From: Tritrichomonas musculus
Taxonomy: Eukaryota; Parabasalia; Tritrichomonadida; Tritrichomonadidae
NCBI GenBank assembly: GCA_039105265.1
Contig: JAPFFF010000001.1
Coordinates: 4,402,001 to 4,466,000 of the forward strand
Length of the DNA: 64,000 bases
Direction: 5' to 3'
A program made the position numbers and the translations under genes. Shown piece after piece: positions 10,215 to 20,579 of the stretch. Each line of letters opens with the position of its first letter. Positions within the stretch are counted from its first letter, which is position 1. The notes beneath the pieces are model-generated. The model searched no databases. It saw only the letters and a list, made by a program, of their open reading frames with translations, and was not told where the DNA came from.

Positions 10215-11159
10215 TCCATTTCATAAATAAAAAATTCATCTTATATTTCTTGCTTTATGTTCATGGTAAGGAGATGAAAATAAGTGATGTCTTACCCATT
10301 TTCAAATAACCTCAGTTTGAACAAATAGTTTCATCTCTTTATATTCTATCAAGAATTTGTTTAATTTTGAATCTGAATCACAGATGAAAATTCAGATTTT
10401 ATTCAATTGTATCATACTGGCCATCGACAAGATGGCAAGCATTCATAATATAGTTTAATTTTTCTAATCTTTAGCGGCCTCCAAAATTGAATAGAAAGAT
10501 CCTTTAGAATCTTTGTCATTAGTGAATTGGATGAATCGATATAATTTCCTCATTTTGTTTTAAGCATTAATTTATTAATAAATGAAATAGTATACCAAAA
10601 AATGTGTAATGCTGAACTCATTTTACACATTTGTGCTTTTATGTTTTGTATTCCTCTGACATCAGGAATTATATATATTCATTTCATTTGCCATATTGAC
10701 TAAAGGAAGAGTATATTTTTTATAGGCATAATATTTTCATTTGTTAAAAATATTACGACTTCTTTACCATATTATTGATCTTTTAAAGCTTTTCTGGTTT
10801 ATTTCCTTTGAATTAAAAGAATTAGGATTCATTTTTTCTTGATATCTGAAGTAAAATATGATTAAAAAGTATCAACATTTTATGGGAAATCCAATTTATT
10901 CGAAAATCTTTATTTTATTTTCAAAATTAAATTGAGATAGAATTATACCAATAATTTACTTAAAAACAAAAATAAAGGAGACTTATTGAAAGCTAAAGAT
11001 AGGTTGAGAAATAAAATAATACTTGTTATCATATAATAAAGATAGATATTAACAGACTGAACCTTTTTTCAAAGAAATTCTTCTAATTGATTGTTTTTGG
11101 TTCGGGTTAAATTAATATCTAAAGTTTAAATTTCTGAAAGAATATTCAGAGAATGTTAG

Positions 11160-11520
11160 AAGAAATGTTAAGGATGGCTACGCTGTTTCACAGCTCTGCC
11201 AATCTTTAAATGTGTTCTACAGGCTCTCAACATGTCCCAGCAAGTCCTCAGAGCCTATAATATGTAAACACAGTCTTCAATTAGCTGTTAACATCTATTT
11301 ATCCTCTATTTTGGACATCCTCAGAGGTTTTTATCTAAATTATTTCATTCTATTTTAAATTTAACTTTATGTCTAAACATTGTTGACTATTTTTATATTA
11401 ATATTGCCCTGATGGACTACATATATAAGAGGACACAGTCTCGCTACCTGATAATTCTGGGAAAAGTAAATTTTATTAATAGTTAATTTTAGGTCTGATT
11501 GTGTCCAAGACCTATAATTA
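11160..11520. other. GC-richer segment with nested inverted repeats
   Basis: Less AT-rich than its surroundings and without coding potential. It contains AGGCTCT/AGAGCCT (about 11229-11266), CCTCT/AGAGG followed by TTTTT (about 11312-11333), and GGACACA/TGTGTCC (about 11431-11507). It could be a structured RNA or a worn insertion; neither can be shown. Confidence 0.3.
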
Positions 11521-11677
11521 GATGGAATCCAATATCGAGAAACAAAGCTATTATTTAAGATAACATTAGATAAATTGTTTTAAATTAAATCCTTAGATGC
11601 CACATCATATTACTGTATAAACAAAGTAATTTGCAGGATAATTGTATGAAAAATTTACGATAATCTTATTATTGTAA

Positions 11678-12780
11678 GATTCACCAAGCAAAAATAGTGG
11701 CGACAATGAAACATCTAATACATCTAATGTGAACAATTCAGCTATAACATCTAATGAGCAACAAAATCCTTATTACATACAATGGCAAATGTTTGATGAT
11801 GATCCTGAGCGAGTTTATACCATAGAGTTCGAGGGATACAGTAATAAGAATGGTCGATATTTAGATGATGAAGCCTCACTTAAGCATTTAACAAAAGATG
11901 AACCAAGTAAAGTCTATAGTGAAGATGGTTGTTTAATCTATTACAATAATGATGCTTATTATTGCATGAGTTATAACAAATATAAAGTTATTGAGTTTTT
12001 TCCCAGAACAACCTCTTTCAATGGTGAAAAAATTTACCATTTTTCATCGTTTTTTTGATAACTGAATGTTTTACATCAAGTTTGTACTGGGAAAAATTCT
12101 GATAATATGGTTTTAAAAACTATGATGACTATTTAAAAAGTTTGACCATATAATTCAAATTAAATGCTTTTACTATCATCTTATTTGTTCGAAAAGTTCA
12201 ACTGTATCATTCAAAAAATTCTTTTTTAATTTTACAAATTTGGATTATATTGAATGGAATACCTCAATATAAATTCTTTTTTAATTTTACAAATTTGGAT
12301 TATCGATAAAAAATTAAAAGGAGACTCATATGAAAAAAATGCTTCATCTTACAAACAAGTTTTTTCATATCTTTCAGATGATCTCTCACGAGATGCAATT
12401 AATACTTGCATTAAATGTTCTTCTCTATCGTTACCTCTGGAAAAAGGCTCATTTTTGGAAATTTACCAGTTCTTTCAGCTTGCGACATTGAAATATTAAA
12501 ATATTATATTTTGGAAAATGCAACAGATGGGATTTATATTGATGTAGAAGATACAATTGAAAAAGATGAGGAACTTCGAAAAGAGCGTTTTCAAAAAGCT
12601 AGATATTTTCTAAATAAAATCATTTGTTATTCAATGAACATTCGATTCTCTACTATTTGCGTCAGTTATTGTTGTACATTTCCTTACCTGTTCTTAAACA
12701 AGTATCGCAATCTATTCTTTCCAGAAATTAAATATTCGGATGTATTGGAATTTATGCACGCGCCACCGTTTACAATATAA
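11678..12780 (+). pseudogene. Decayed host protein gene
   Basis: Three stretches with protein-like composition lie in succession on the same strand but in different frames: about 11678-12058 (Ser/Asn/Thr-rich linker, then NPYYIQWQMFDDDPERVY...), about 12254-12500 (SYKQVFSYLSDDLSRDAINTC...) and about 12470-12780 (CDIEILKYYILENATDGIYI...). The first has no ATG in frame. The gap between the first two holds a 54-bp duplication. The most economical reading is one host gene broken by frameshifts. The family is not recognised. The middle and last pieces overlap around 12420-12500, where the frame changes. Confidence 0.5.
12218..12303. repeat. 54-bp tandem duplication (second copy partial)
   Basis: The phrase TTCTTTTTTAATTTTACAAA plus TTTGGATTAT occurs at about 12218 and again 54 bp later at about 12272, inside the decayed gene. 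Confidence 0.8.
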
Positions 12781-12829
12781 AAATAAAACTAATTAATAAT
12801 ATTTTATTTTTGGTTTAGTATTTGGTTAA

Positions 12830-13272
12830 TAACAGTAATTACTTTATTAAGAGAATCTTTAATTTCGTTAATCTTATTAATATTATAATTAAATTGTGTT
12901 CGTATTTGTTGGTGTGTTTTCGAAGTTGTTCTTCTAATGCTTCCAATCTATTGGTTATATCTTCTATCGATTTGTGTATATTGGTTTCTCTATCTGTTTT
13001 CTCTATTGGTTTGTATATTGTAAATGCATTGCCTCGTTTAGTAAACTTATAGCCGTTTAATGGATAGTCTTTATTTAGCTATCTTGTGTTAAGCTTATTA
13101 AAACAGCTATAAGTTCGAAGCAAACGACGAGCTTCTTTAATGTTGTTATATCGAAGATAGTTATAAAACTGTTCTATTAATTTGTTTTCTGTAATAGCAC
13201 CAGAAACATTATTGTTTTCTTCTTCCTCCTCTTTTCATATTCGCTTGCAAACATCGCGTTTGTGTGTTCCAT
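12830..13272 (-). pseudogene. Coiled-coil protein remnant of the 12.8-17.6 kb element
   Basis: Leftward coding-like sequence in pieces, with acidic and Asn-rich N-terminal composition, a helical middle (KLIEQFYNYLRYNNIKEARR) and a coiled-coil end (IHKSIEDITNRLEALEEQLR). Its composition matches the other parts of this element and not the host. Function unknown. Broken copy. Confidence 0.45.
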
Positions 13273-13394
13273 TTATAATACAATTAAAATAATATGTTCA
13301 CAATTTGTAAACATTAATGTTTTAATGTGTTGCGCCAAATAAACAAAATTTTAAATTAAATAAACATTAAAACAATTTTTTATTTTATTATATA

Positions 13395-13535
13395 ATGGTT
13401 CTGCCTCCAACAGCAACAAATATCGAAACAGCATTAAAAGATAGCAGCATTAAATATATCCTTTACGAGCAATTCGGTTTAAGAGTTCTCGATTTAATCG
13501 ATAAAGATTATCTAATAATCCAACACAACAAATAA
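13395..13535 (+). CDS. 46-residue protein of the 12.8-17.6 kb element
   Basis: Short rightward frame starting MVLPPTATNIETALKDSSIK and ending HNK, 9 bp before the first mariner-type insertion. It faces away from the leftward coiled-coil remnant, so a shared divergent promoter at about 13273-13394 is plausible. No family recognised. It shares the TCG/CGAT-rich codon style of its neighbours. Confidence 0.4.
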   Translation: MVLPPTATNIETALKDSSIKYILYEQFGLRVLDLIDKDYLIIQHNK

Positions 13536-13543
13536 GGTTCGTA

Positions 13544-14412
13544 TAGGGTGTCTAAAAAATTCGTAGAATCGATATTTTTGTTATGTACGAATAAAACTCA
13601 TTAAATTTTATTTTGTAAATATGTTCCTTATACTAAAGCCTACATATTGTAAAAAACAGATTTTATCAAAGTTTCATTAATCATGAATTATAAAGCTTTT
13701 TTACTAAGAATAACAAAATGGAATCTTAAAAATGAAATTAATATTTTAACAATGACGGATGAATGAATCCATATTTTTTTGTATATTATAAATACTTAAG
13801 ATGCATTGTAATAAATTATTACCTTAATATCAATACAACAAGTAATAATCATTTTATATTTAAATGATGAAATTAGTTGTCATTCTTTTTTTCATTTCAT
13901 ATGTCATATTTTTTCGAAAAAACATTAATAAAAATAAATGGAAATATTATTACTTGTATATATTGAATACATATATACTGTGCAATTGTATCTTTCAATT
14001 GCATATATTAACTGATTCGAATCTTTATGTTTATATGGAGAATTAAAACTTTTTCGAATTAACGTACAATAATCGATAATAACGTACGAACATAAATGAA
14101 TTGAATAGCTTTGAATATAGAGTAAGAAAGCTGAAATATTATATGTGAATATTACAGAAAATGAATGATTCTTTTCATTTATAGAATGAGTTATTGCCTT
14201 TTTTTTAACAAATTTGAAATAAAACTCAAATTTTTTTTCATTTCAAAAAAATTTTCAAATCATTCCAATTTTTCATCTCATTTATGATTCTTTTTGCTAT
14301 TGATAAATAATATATAATAGACCTAATACTATATATATCAACTAGTTAAAAATAGATAATTTCATTTTTCAAAGAAAAAAATAGAAATTCTACGAACTTT
14401 TTGGACACCCTA
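13544..14412. mobile_element. Mariner-type non-autonomous element inserted in the virus-like element
   Basis: 869 bp with terminal inverted repeats starting TAGGGTGTCTAAAAAATTCG at the left; the right end is the inverse copy with two differences in the first 26 bases. TA duplications flank it at 13542-13543 and 14413-14414. The interior is very AT-rich with no transposase frame. Terminal sequence, size and TA target are typical of mariner-derived MITEs. It splits the 46-residue gene region from the 60-residue gene. Confidence 0.85.
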
Positions 14413-14443
14413 TACAAGTTATACAAAAATAAGCCCATTAATT

Positions 14444-14626
14444 ATGAGTCGATTACAGAGCGGTTCGTTCCTAGTGGTTTCTTGTCTAAATACAAATCGA
14501 TTTATTATCCTTCTTCTTTTATTTTCGATAACTTTGTTATGTCTGCTTCTTGCTTTTAGAAATAAAGATAAAACAACGACGTTTACTAATTGGGTGGATC
14601 CTTCTGTTCACCAACAACGACTTTAA
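14444..14626 (+). CDS. 60-residue single-span membrane protein
   Basis: Small rightward frame from an ATG, with one strong hydrophobic helix (residues about 21-39, FIILLLLFSITLLCLLLAF) followed by RNKDKTTTF, so by the positive-inside rule the C-terminal side should face the cytoplasm. Its stop overlaps the stop of the leftward 123-residue gene by a few bases. Such small membrane proteins are common in compact viral genomes; no specific family is recognised. Confidence 0.5.
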   Translation: MSRLQSGSFLVVSCLNTNRFIILLLLFSITLLCLLLAFRNKDKTTTFTNWVDPSVHQQRL

Positions 14627-14994
14627 AAATCGTCTAGAAATCGATTACTCTTCGCTGTTTGTTCCTTACTATTTAATCGAAAACTTATTAAATAGCTTCC
14701 TTTGTGTTGGAATGTATTAAAGATTTCGATAACATCGCCTTGTTTAACGAGTTTATCGATTGGCTCGTGTTTTCCTTTACAATAACTGTTATGCGTTAAT
14801 ATATTATCGACTTTAATATCGTTTGGTACTTCTTTCTTTATTGTTTCGATTGCTGCTGTGTGCCAGAACTCTAAAGGCAGGTTTAAATGTATTTCGTCGC
14901 TTGTCGTCGTGTTGCTAACGACATTTATTTTTGCGCACAGATTACGAAAAGCATTGTAATAGACGCCTTCCTTTTCGATTTCTATTCTGACCAT
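14623..14994 (-). CDS. 123-residue protein of the 12.8-17.6 kb element
   Basis: Leftward frame starting MVRIEIEKEGVYYNAFRNLC. Its first codons overlap the end of the 197-residue frame by 13 bp, the kind of overlap seen in tightly packed genomes. The chain alternates beta-like segments and looks like a small globular domain. No catalytic motif or family is recognised. Confidence 0.45.
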   Translation of the reverse strand: MVRIEIEKEGVYYNAFRNLCAKINVVSNTTTSDEIHLNLPLEFWHTAAIETIKKEVPNDIKVDNILTHNSYCKGKHEPIDKLVKQGDVIEIFNTFQHKGSYLISFRLNSKEQTAKSNRFLDDF

Positions 14995-15575
14995 TTACTG
15001 TTGTTCTCTATTAGATAATCGTAAACAGATTTAACCGACCAGTAAATTGATAAATTAGATTCTCTATCGATGTTGTCTTGTTTGCTGCACAACAATAAAG
15101 CCGTACTACCAAACCGAGTAAAGATAAACTTAAATGCATAAACGAATAAATGTTCTTTATCGTTTAATTCGATTAATTTATGTTTGTTCGAGTTAAGTGT
15201 TTCGTTTAACAATTTAATAAAGGTGTTCTTTATTTTTGTGGCTTCTTCGTAAGCTTTATTTTCTTGCATTTTTTGGTTAAACTCTACTTCTTTCTGTTTT
15301 ATTAGTTCGTTTTGTTTATCTTCCAACATTTGCGTTTTCTCTTTAGCAAGCTGTCGTTTAACGTGGTTCTCTCTTATAATTTCGTTTATTAATTCTTCTC
15401 TTGCATCTTTAAACCGATTCTCTTCTTTATCTTCCTTTATATTTTTTGTTGTTCTGTTTATGTTCTCTTGCAGATACTCTATTAATTGCTTATCGAATGG
15501 TTTAAACCCTATCGGAACGTTATAAGTTGTTAATTTGCTTATATTCTTCTTTGTTTGGAATCTTAAACGACACAT
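14982..15575 (-). CDS. 197-residue coiled-coil protein of the element
   Basis: Leftward frame that opens with a CRLRFQTKKN stretch after a DCPMC-type cysteine pair and continues into a long charged coiled coil (about residues 40-110, rich in E, K, Q and N). It ends in a more globular part with FVYAFKFIFTRFGSTALLLC. It is probably the C-terminal portion of a larger protein whose other portions lie to the right. Function unknown. Confidence 0.4.
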   Translation of the reverse strand: MCRLRFQTKKNISKLTTYNVPIGFKPFDKQLIEYLQENINRTTKNIKEDKEENRFKDAREELINEIIRENHVKRQLAKEKTQMLEDKQNELIKQKEVEFNQKMQENKAYEEATKIKNTFIKLLNETLNSNKHKLIELNDKEHLFVYAFKFIFTRFGSTALLLCSKQDNIDRESNLSIYWSVKSVYDYLIENNSKWSE

Positions 15576-15689
15576 TGGGCAATCTATTAGCCCAACATCT
15601 TCTGCTTTACTGCTATCTTTAGTGATACAAGGTGTAAAGTAAGTGTTTCCGTTCGAAAGATAAGTTATTAATTCGTTTAATACAAACGA

Positions 15690-16080
15690 TTAGTTAACTG
15701 CGTTTATTAGTTCCTTTTTATATGTTCTCTGCTTAATAAGTAGCTTATCTTTTCCTTCTTCGATTGTTCGCTTAAAGGATAGCAACACAATCGGACAATT
15801 AAACGAATATATTTTAAGTATGTTCGATAACTTGTTTGTCGTAATGTTCTTAATATAAAAGCCGCTTATCTTGTTTGTTAGTTTGTTTATCGAAAAAGAG
15901 AACATTGCCAGACTGTTATCGACGTCCACGATACAAAGATTGTATTTAATTGCTCCAAGTAATAGCGACCATTGTTTAGATATGCTGTTATAGAATATAA
16001 GCTTTGGATGTAATAGAGAAACAAGATAATCGAAGTGTTCATTAATGTATTCTTCTGTTATTGCTTGGTTTTCGATATAA
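15690..16080 (-). pseudogene. Piece of the large leftward protein of the element
   Basis: Coding-like sequence on the leftward strand abutting the second mariner-type insertion at its right edge. It contains KYNLCIVDVDNSLAMFSFSI and LSNILKIYSFNCPIVLLSFK. Composition matches the neighbouring pieces. It appears to belong to the same coding region as the piece at 16987-17649, from which the insertion separates it. Confidence 0.4.
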
Positions 16081-16082
16081 TA

Positions 16083-16984
16083 CAGGGTGGTAAAAAAGTC
16101 CGTTCGTCAATCATTATTTTAATGAATATAAAATATTTGTTTATTATATCTAAATATTATAATAGATGATTTTTATAGAAATCAATAACTAAAAGAAATA
16201 TTCAAATAGGTGCTTCACTAATAATTTTCTAATTGAATTTTATAAAGCATATCAAAATTTAAATTGTCTTATTAAAACTGATATTTTCAATTGTTAAAAA
16301 TCATTTTATGTTCATAAAAACATGATATATAAAAAGTTTAAATTGTATATTATTATATATATTAATAAATAAATATAAATATGATTTATGAATTAGATTC
16401 AACTATTTTATTATTATTCCAAAAATATTGGAATACTGAAAAAGTTCAAATTTTGCACATATAAGAATCAATCAAACAATTTAGACTGATAATTGGAATA
16501 AATATTTAATAAATATATATATTCAAATAGTATAGATGCATATATATTTAAATATAGAAATAAATTCAGTAAAATCCAATATTGGGCTTTTTTATAATAC
16601 TTTTTTATCAAAATAGATGGATATATGTATGGTTTGAAATTTATTCATCATTTTTGGTTCAAAAACAAAATAATTATTTTCAAAATATATGTCAATATTA
16701 TCTTCTTAAACTAAGCTTAATATTATAATATTTTGATAAATGAAATTGAATCACATTTTGAAATACATTAAATTTTTCTCAATACATTTTCAAAAATATC
16801 CAAAAATATAAACGCATACTATTTTTTGAATTATTTTTTTAAAAGTTAATTAAAAAGATTTTCAGCAATAAATAATATACTATTTTAACTTATAATTCAA
16901 AGAATATATTTATATAATATGAAATAGTAATGTTAACTATACATTGTAAAAAAACCCTGACGAACGGACTTTTTTACAACCCTG
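16083..16984. mobile_element. Second mariner-type non-autonomous element, nested
   Basis: 902 bp. Terminal inverted repeats of about 27 bp start CAGGGTGGTAAAAAAGTCCG; the right end matches in inverse with one difference. TA duplications lie at 16081-16082 and 16985-16986. The interior is extremely AT-rich with no transposase. The termini differ from those of the element at 13544-14412, so this is a different mariner-derived family. It lies within a coding region of the virus-like element and is younger than it. Confidence 0.88.
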
Positions 16985-16986
16985 TA

Positions 16987-17649
16987 TGTTATTTCTAATC
17001 TTAAAAGACCAGTTTCTAGAGATTTCTTAATAGATTCTTTTAATATCTGTTCGGGGTTGTTTGTCCAATGGCTGTAATGGTTGCCAACACGACCGCGCAC
17101 ACTCGGCGACTCTATCGATTGCACAAATATGTTATAAAACTTATATCGAACAGAACCAAAAGAAGAATTCGTTATAAAAGTTAAACAATTTGCACTAACA
17201 GAATTATTATTATCGATAATTTTTTTAATCGGTCTGTTTGTGCTATATCTCGAATTAATCCTGTTTAATTCTTCTTCGTTATATATTTCTTCGTTTATTA
17301 AGTCCCCGTAATCTTCTAAACTGTCCGATGTATCGCTTGTGTAGTCATCTAATGTATTACATGTATCTCCTTCTTTTCTAAAGTCTGGCTTGTTTAACAG
17401 GTAATCGATAACATCCTTCTTGCTAATAGTTCCGCTGTAATCCTGTGTAATATCGATATCGTTTATAAATATTCCATTATTATTAAACTCTTTAATTATA
17501 TCTTTACTGCATACAATAGTAAGAATCTTATCTAACGGTGCATCTGGTAGAGATACTTTAATAAACGGTTTAATGTTTCCTTTATCGACTTTAAAAGATG
17601 CCGGCTTTATGCTTGTCTTGTTAATTGGTATATCGAACTTATTAAACAA
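16987..17649 (-). pseudogene. Piece of the large leftward protein, possible replication protein
   Basis: Leftward coding-like sequence without a start codon; the element ends abruptly at about 17649. It has an acidic linker rich in Asp, Ser and Asn, then a conserved-looking block with RYKFYNIFVQSIES, GNHYSHW and LETGLLRLEIT. The last block recalls the strand-rich core of some nickase-type replication initiators, but this is a weak resemblance from memory and not an assignment. Confidence 0.35.
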
Positions 17650-18229
17650 TTCTTTATAGATTGATGATATATTAAAAAAATATTTTTATGCATTATTTTT
17701 CCATTTTAATTCAAAATTATTTTTTGAAAAATTTGATCGTTTTGGACAAATATCATCATTTTTGACCTAAACTTTTTCAATATTTGGAGTTATTGAAAGA
17801 TGTATTCTATGAGTTTATTCAATGTTGAAAAGTTTACAACACTTTTGGGACGTACGCCCTTAAAACCTTGATTAACGAAATCATTAAGCCATTATTAACT
17901 AGGTAGTTATTTTGAGAATCGATTTTAAAAACGCCGTCTTTTTCCATCTGATACTATATTATCAGTATAAAAATCTGATATTGACAATATCATTACATCA
18001 GGTATGAAATGTGATATGAAAAGAATTGTGATCTCTACATCCTTAACGAACAATTTTATAAAATTCGCTTTGGTTTAATTATGTTCTTTTTCAAAACCAA
18101 TTATTTTAAATTATTAATATCAATTAATTTTAATTTATTGTTTATTTTTATTTTAACAAATAATTGATGAAGATAATTACTCTTTTTTTTTTTGAACTTA
18201 AATTAAGCTTAAACTTTTTCAATCTTATC

Positions 18230-18289
18230 AACAATAACAATAACAATAACAATAACAACAACAACAACAACAACAAAAAAAAAAAAAAA
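18230..18289 (+). repeat. AACAAT/AAC microsatellite with A tail
   Basis: Repeated AATAAC units pass into pure AAC units and then a run of A. Confidence 0.9.
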
Positions 18290-18669
18290 TAAACAAAAAC
18301 GTGTTAAGACTATGTCCTCATGAAATTGGTCCAGAGAAAAGCCCATTTAATTATAAATTGTCAGTAATATCATATTACTAATATGATCGCATTTCTTTTC
18401 AAAATAAATGGAAAATATAATTCGAATATATTTTCCATTTGGAACTTTAATTTACTTTTATATATTTAAATAGAAAGAAATAAAGCTACACTCTTTCCAT
18501 AAATTTTGGATCACAATAGGAACTTTTTCATTAGTTTATTCGTTGAAAAAGAAGCTATCGTCCTCTCGAATTTATTGAAATTGATTAATAACAAAACTAA
18601 TTTATAATTTGTCATCAGTTTATTCATATAATAACTATTTTATAGGAAAACAAAAAAATAAAAAATTGA

Positions 18670-18720
18670 TAGTGCTCTGGAATCGAGAGCCCTGATTTAT
18701 GAATCATTTGGTAGAACGTT
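18670..18720 (-). pseudogene. tRNA-Met(CAT)-like 3' remnant
   Basis: Read leftward, the segment shows an anticodon arm with loop TTCATAA (anticodon CAT), a variable region, a T arm around TCGATTC and an acceptor-like GAGCACT end. The 5' acceptor and D arm are missing; the sequence runs into poly-A instead. It is best read as a truncated tRNA copy. Confidence 0.4.
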
Positions 18721-20579
18721 ATTTTTTTTTAAAATAATTTGAGAGTACGATATATTATTTATTCTCTCAATTTTGTGCACAATTGAATAGAAGATTTAAA
18801 TATAATTGATAAGTTCATCATTCTTATACATTTTATACTTTTCATTGACATTGAAAAATTAAAATTACATTCTAATGACCATGTCTCTTCTAAAATTAAT
18901 CCCAACAACACAAAAGATGAAGATACAGAATAAAGATCAACAAAAAAACAAGATTGTTAATAATGTAAACAACTAAATTAACCAAAGACTAGATAAAAAA
19001 TATGGCTTAAAATGATCAAACTGAATTTTTTTTTTTTTTTGGAGTAAAAAGTAAATTAATTTTTTTTTTGTTCAACAAGATAAATGACAAACATTGATAT
19101 ATATAAATTGATGATCAAACTGCAAAGATGCTTTTGAATCATTTGATATTCTATATCAACAATCGATATATAACACTTTATAGATTATAATTTTTTAATT
19201 ATGTTTTAATGAGAAAATTATAGGTAAATGTTATTAATATAGATGTTTGTAACTTCTTCTACCATTATAATAATAATATTAAATAAATGAATAGAAATAT
19301 CAATGATTAGAATTTATATCACTCTAAATATGGTGTACTACAAATCTTTGTAAATAGGCTTCTTTAATGAATATGAATTTTTAATTGTGATATCTTTATA
19401 TTTTATAGATTTGAAATAATCATTTTTTTATTATATTAAAAAAATATACCCAATTAAATGATTTATGTATATTTTCTTTTAAAATCAAATTATTAACACA
19501 AATCCATCACTAATGTTGGAAGAATACGTAAAATCAATTGAAAATAAATAAAAATATATCGATTATATGCAAACATAGAATTAGATCTCCTAACCTAGAT
19601 AATTTTGGCAATACGATAAATTTATTAAAAATTAATTTTATTTGATGACCACTTACAAAAGTTATCCCTTATTTTATCTTTAGCATATCACTAAATTTTT
19701 GATTATTTTAATTCAACAATTCAATTATTTATTTAATCATTTGAATATTTGATATATTTGCTTTTTTGTAAATCATTCAATAATGCTATTTGCGTTTAAG
19801 ATTCAATGGAAAATTAAGAGAAGTTTAAAACCGAATATTAACTATCAATTTTGAATTATCGAAATAAAATTCTTTTATTTAAAAATAATTTTCATATAAA
19901 AACAAACATACTGCAATTAATGTTTTAACATTAGAAAAATGCATGAAGGCAATAATCAAAGAAATATGAAATAAAAAAATAAACAGAAATCATTGAAATT
20001 TCAGACGATATATATTATATTATTCGGATTATGAACTAGTATCCAAAACGAATCCTTGTTAATAATATACAATTTAACATTTATTGATCATTTGCTGAGA
20101 AATTACGATGAAAATTATGTGATCAGATTTGAATATATATTGAATTTTCAGTGAATTGTGAAGTGATAATGCAAATCCATTTCCTTATTCATTTAATGCT
20201 TTACATGATGAGATATCCTCTATTGAAGGATAAAAATTAAATTCGATTTTCTTTCTGTTAATTTGAGATGCTCTTTGAAAAATGTTGAATAACATTTTGA
20301 ATTTTGCTAAAATGTAGCCATTTGGCATTGAAAAAAAAACAAAGTTTTTTTAATAAATTTGAATTGATAATAAACTAATCAGACATGCTTTAGGAATCCA
20401 TTTTTTAAATCCAAGCTAAACTTTTTTAAGCTTTCACTTTATAAAAGTTTCTTCGTGGTTAACAGTTATGGCTAAAAAATTCAAAAAATAAATATTGTTT
20501 AATTCAAATTTATATATATTTTATTTTTCAAAGAATTTTAAATATTTCAATTGACATCAAAAAAAAAACATTTTAATAG

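Larger units (their letters stand above)
7710..11677. other. Long gene-poor stretch
   Basis: About 4 kb without an intact gene. It holds the inverted-repeat element at 8005-9532, a 28-nt A run at 10183-10210, and a less AT-rich segment at 11160-11520. A very short leftward open frame at 10464-10553 (MRKLYRFIQFTNDKDSKGS...) looks like a scrap of a decayed gene but cannot be assigned. Confidence 0.6.
12790..17649. mobile_element. Unidentified compact virus-like element, broken
   Basis: A 4.9 kb stretch whose coding parts differ sharply from the host in codon use (frequent TCG, CGA, TTCG and ATCGAT words). Genes are packed and run on both strands, with stops of opposite genes overlapping near 14623-14626. 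Parts: a coiled-coil protein piece (leftward), a 46-residue and a 60-residue membrane protein (rightward), a 123-residue and a 197-residue protein (leftward, overlapping), and a larger leftward coding region represented by two pieces. Two mariner-type elements have inserted into it. The right end stops inside a coding region, so only part of the element is here. It is broken, with about three or four breaks besides the insertions. No capsid, polymerase or integrase part was recognised, so its family is unknown; compactness and foreign composition are what suggest a virus-like origin. Confidence 0.55.
17650..20579. other. Long AT-rich intergenic stretch
   Basis: 2.9 kb with no gene-sized coding frame. 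It holds an (AACAAT)/(AAC) microsatellite and a tRNA-like remnant, listed separately; the rest is featureless AT-rich DNA. Confidence 0.6.

Noticed and set aside
12822-13052. 76-residue rightward frame with hydrophobic segments
   Set aside because: It lies opposite the leftward coiled-coil remnant and is its shadow.
13864-14046. 60-residue frame inside the first mariner-type element
   Set aside because: AT-rich chance frame with no similarity to transposases.
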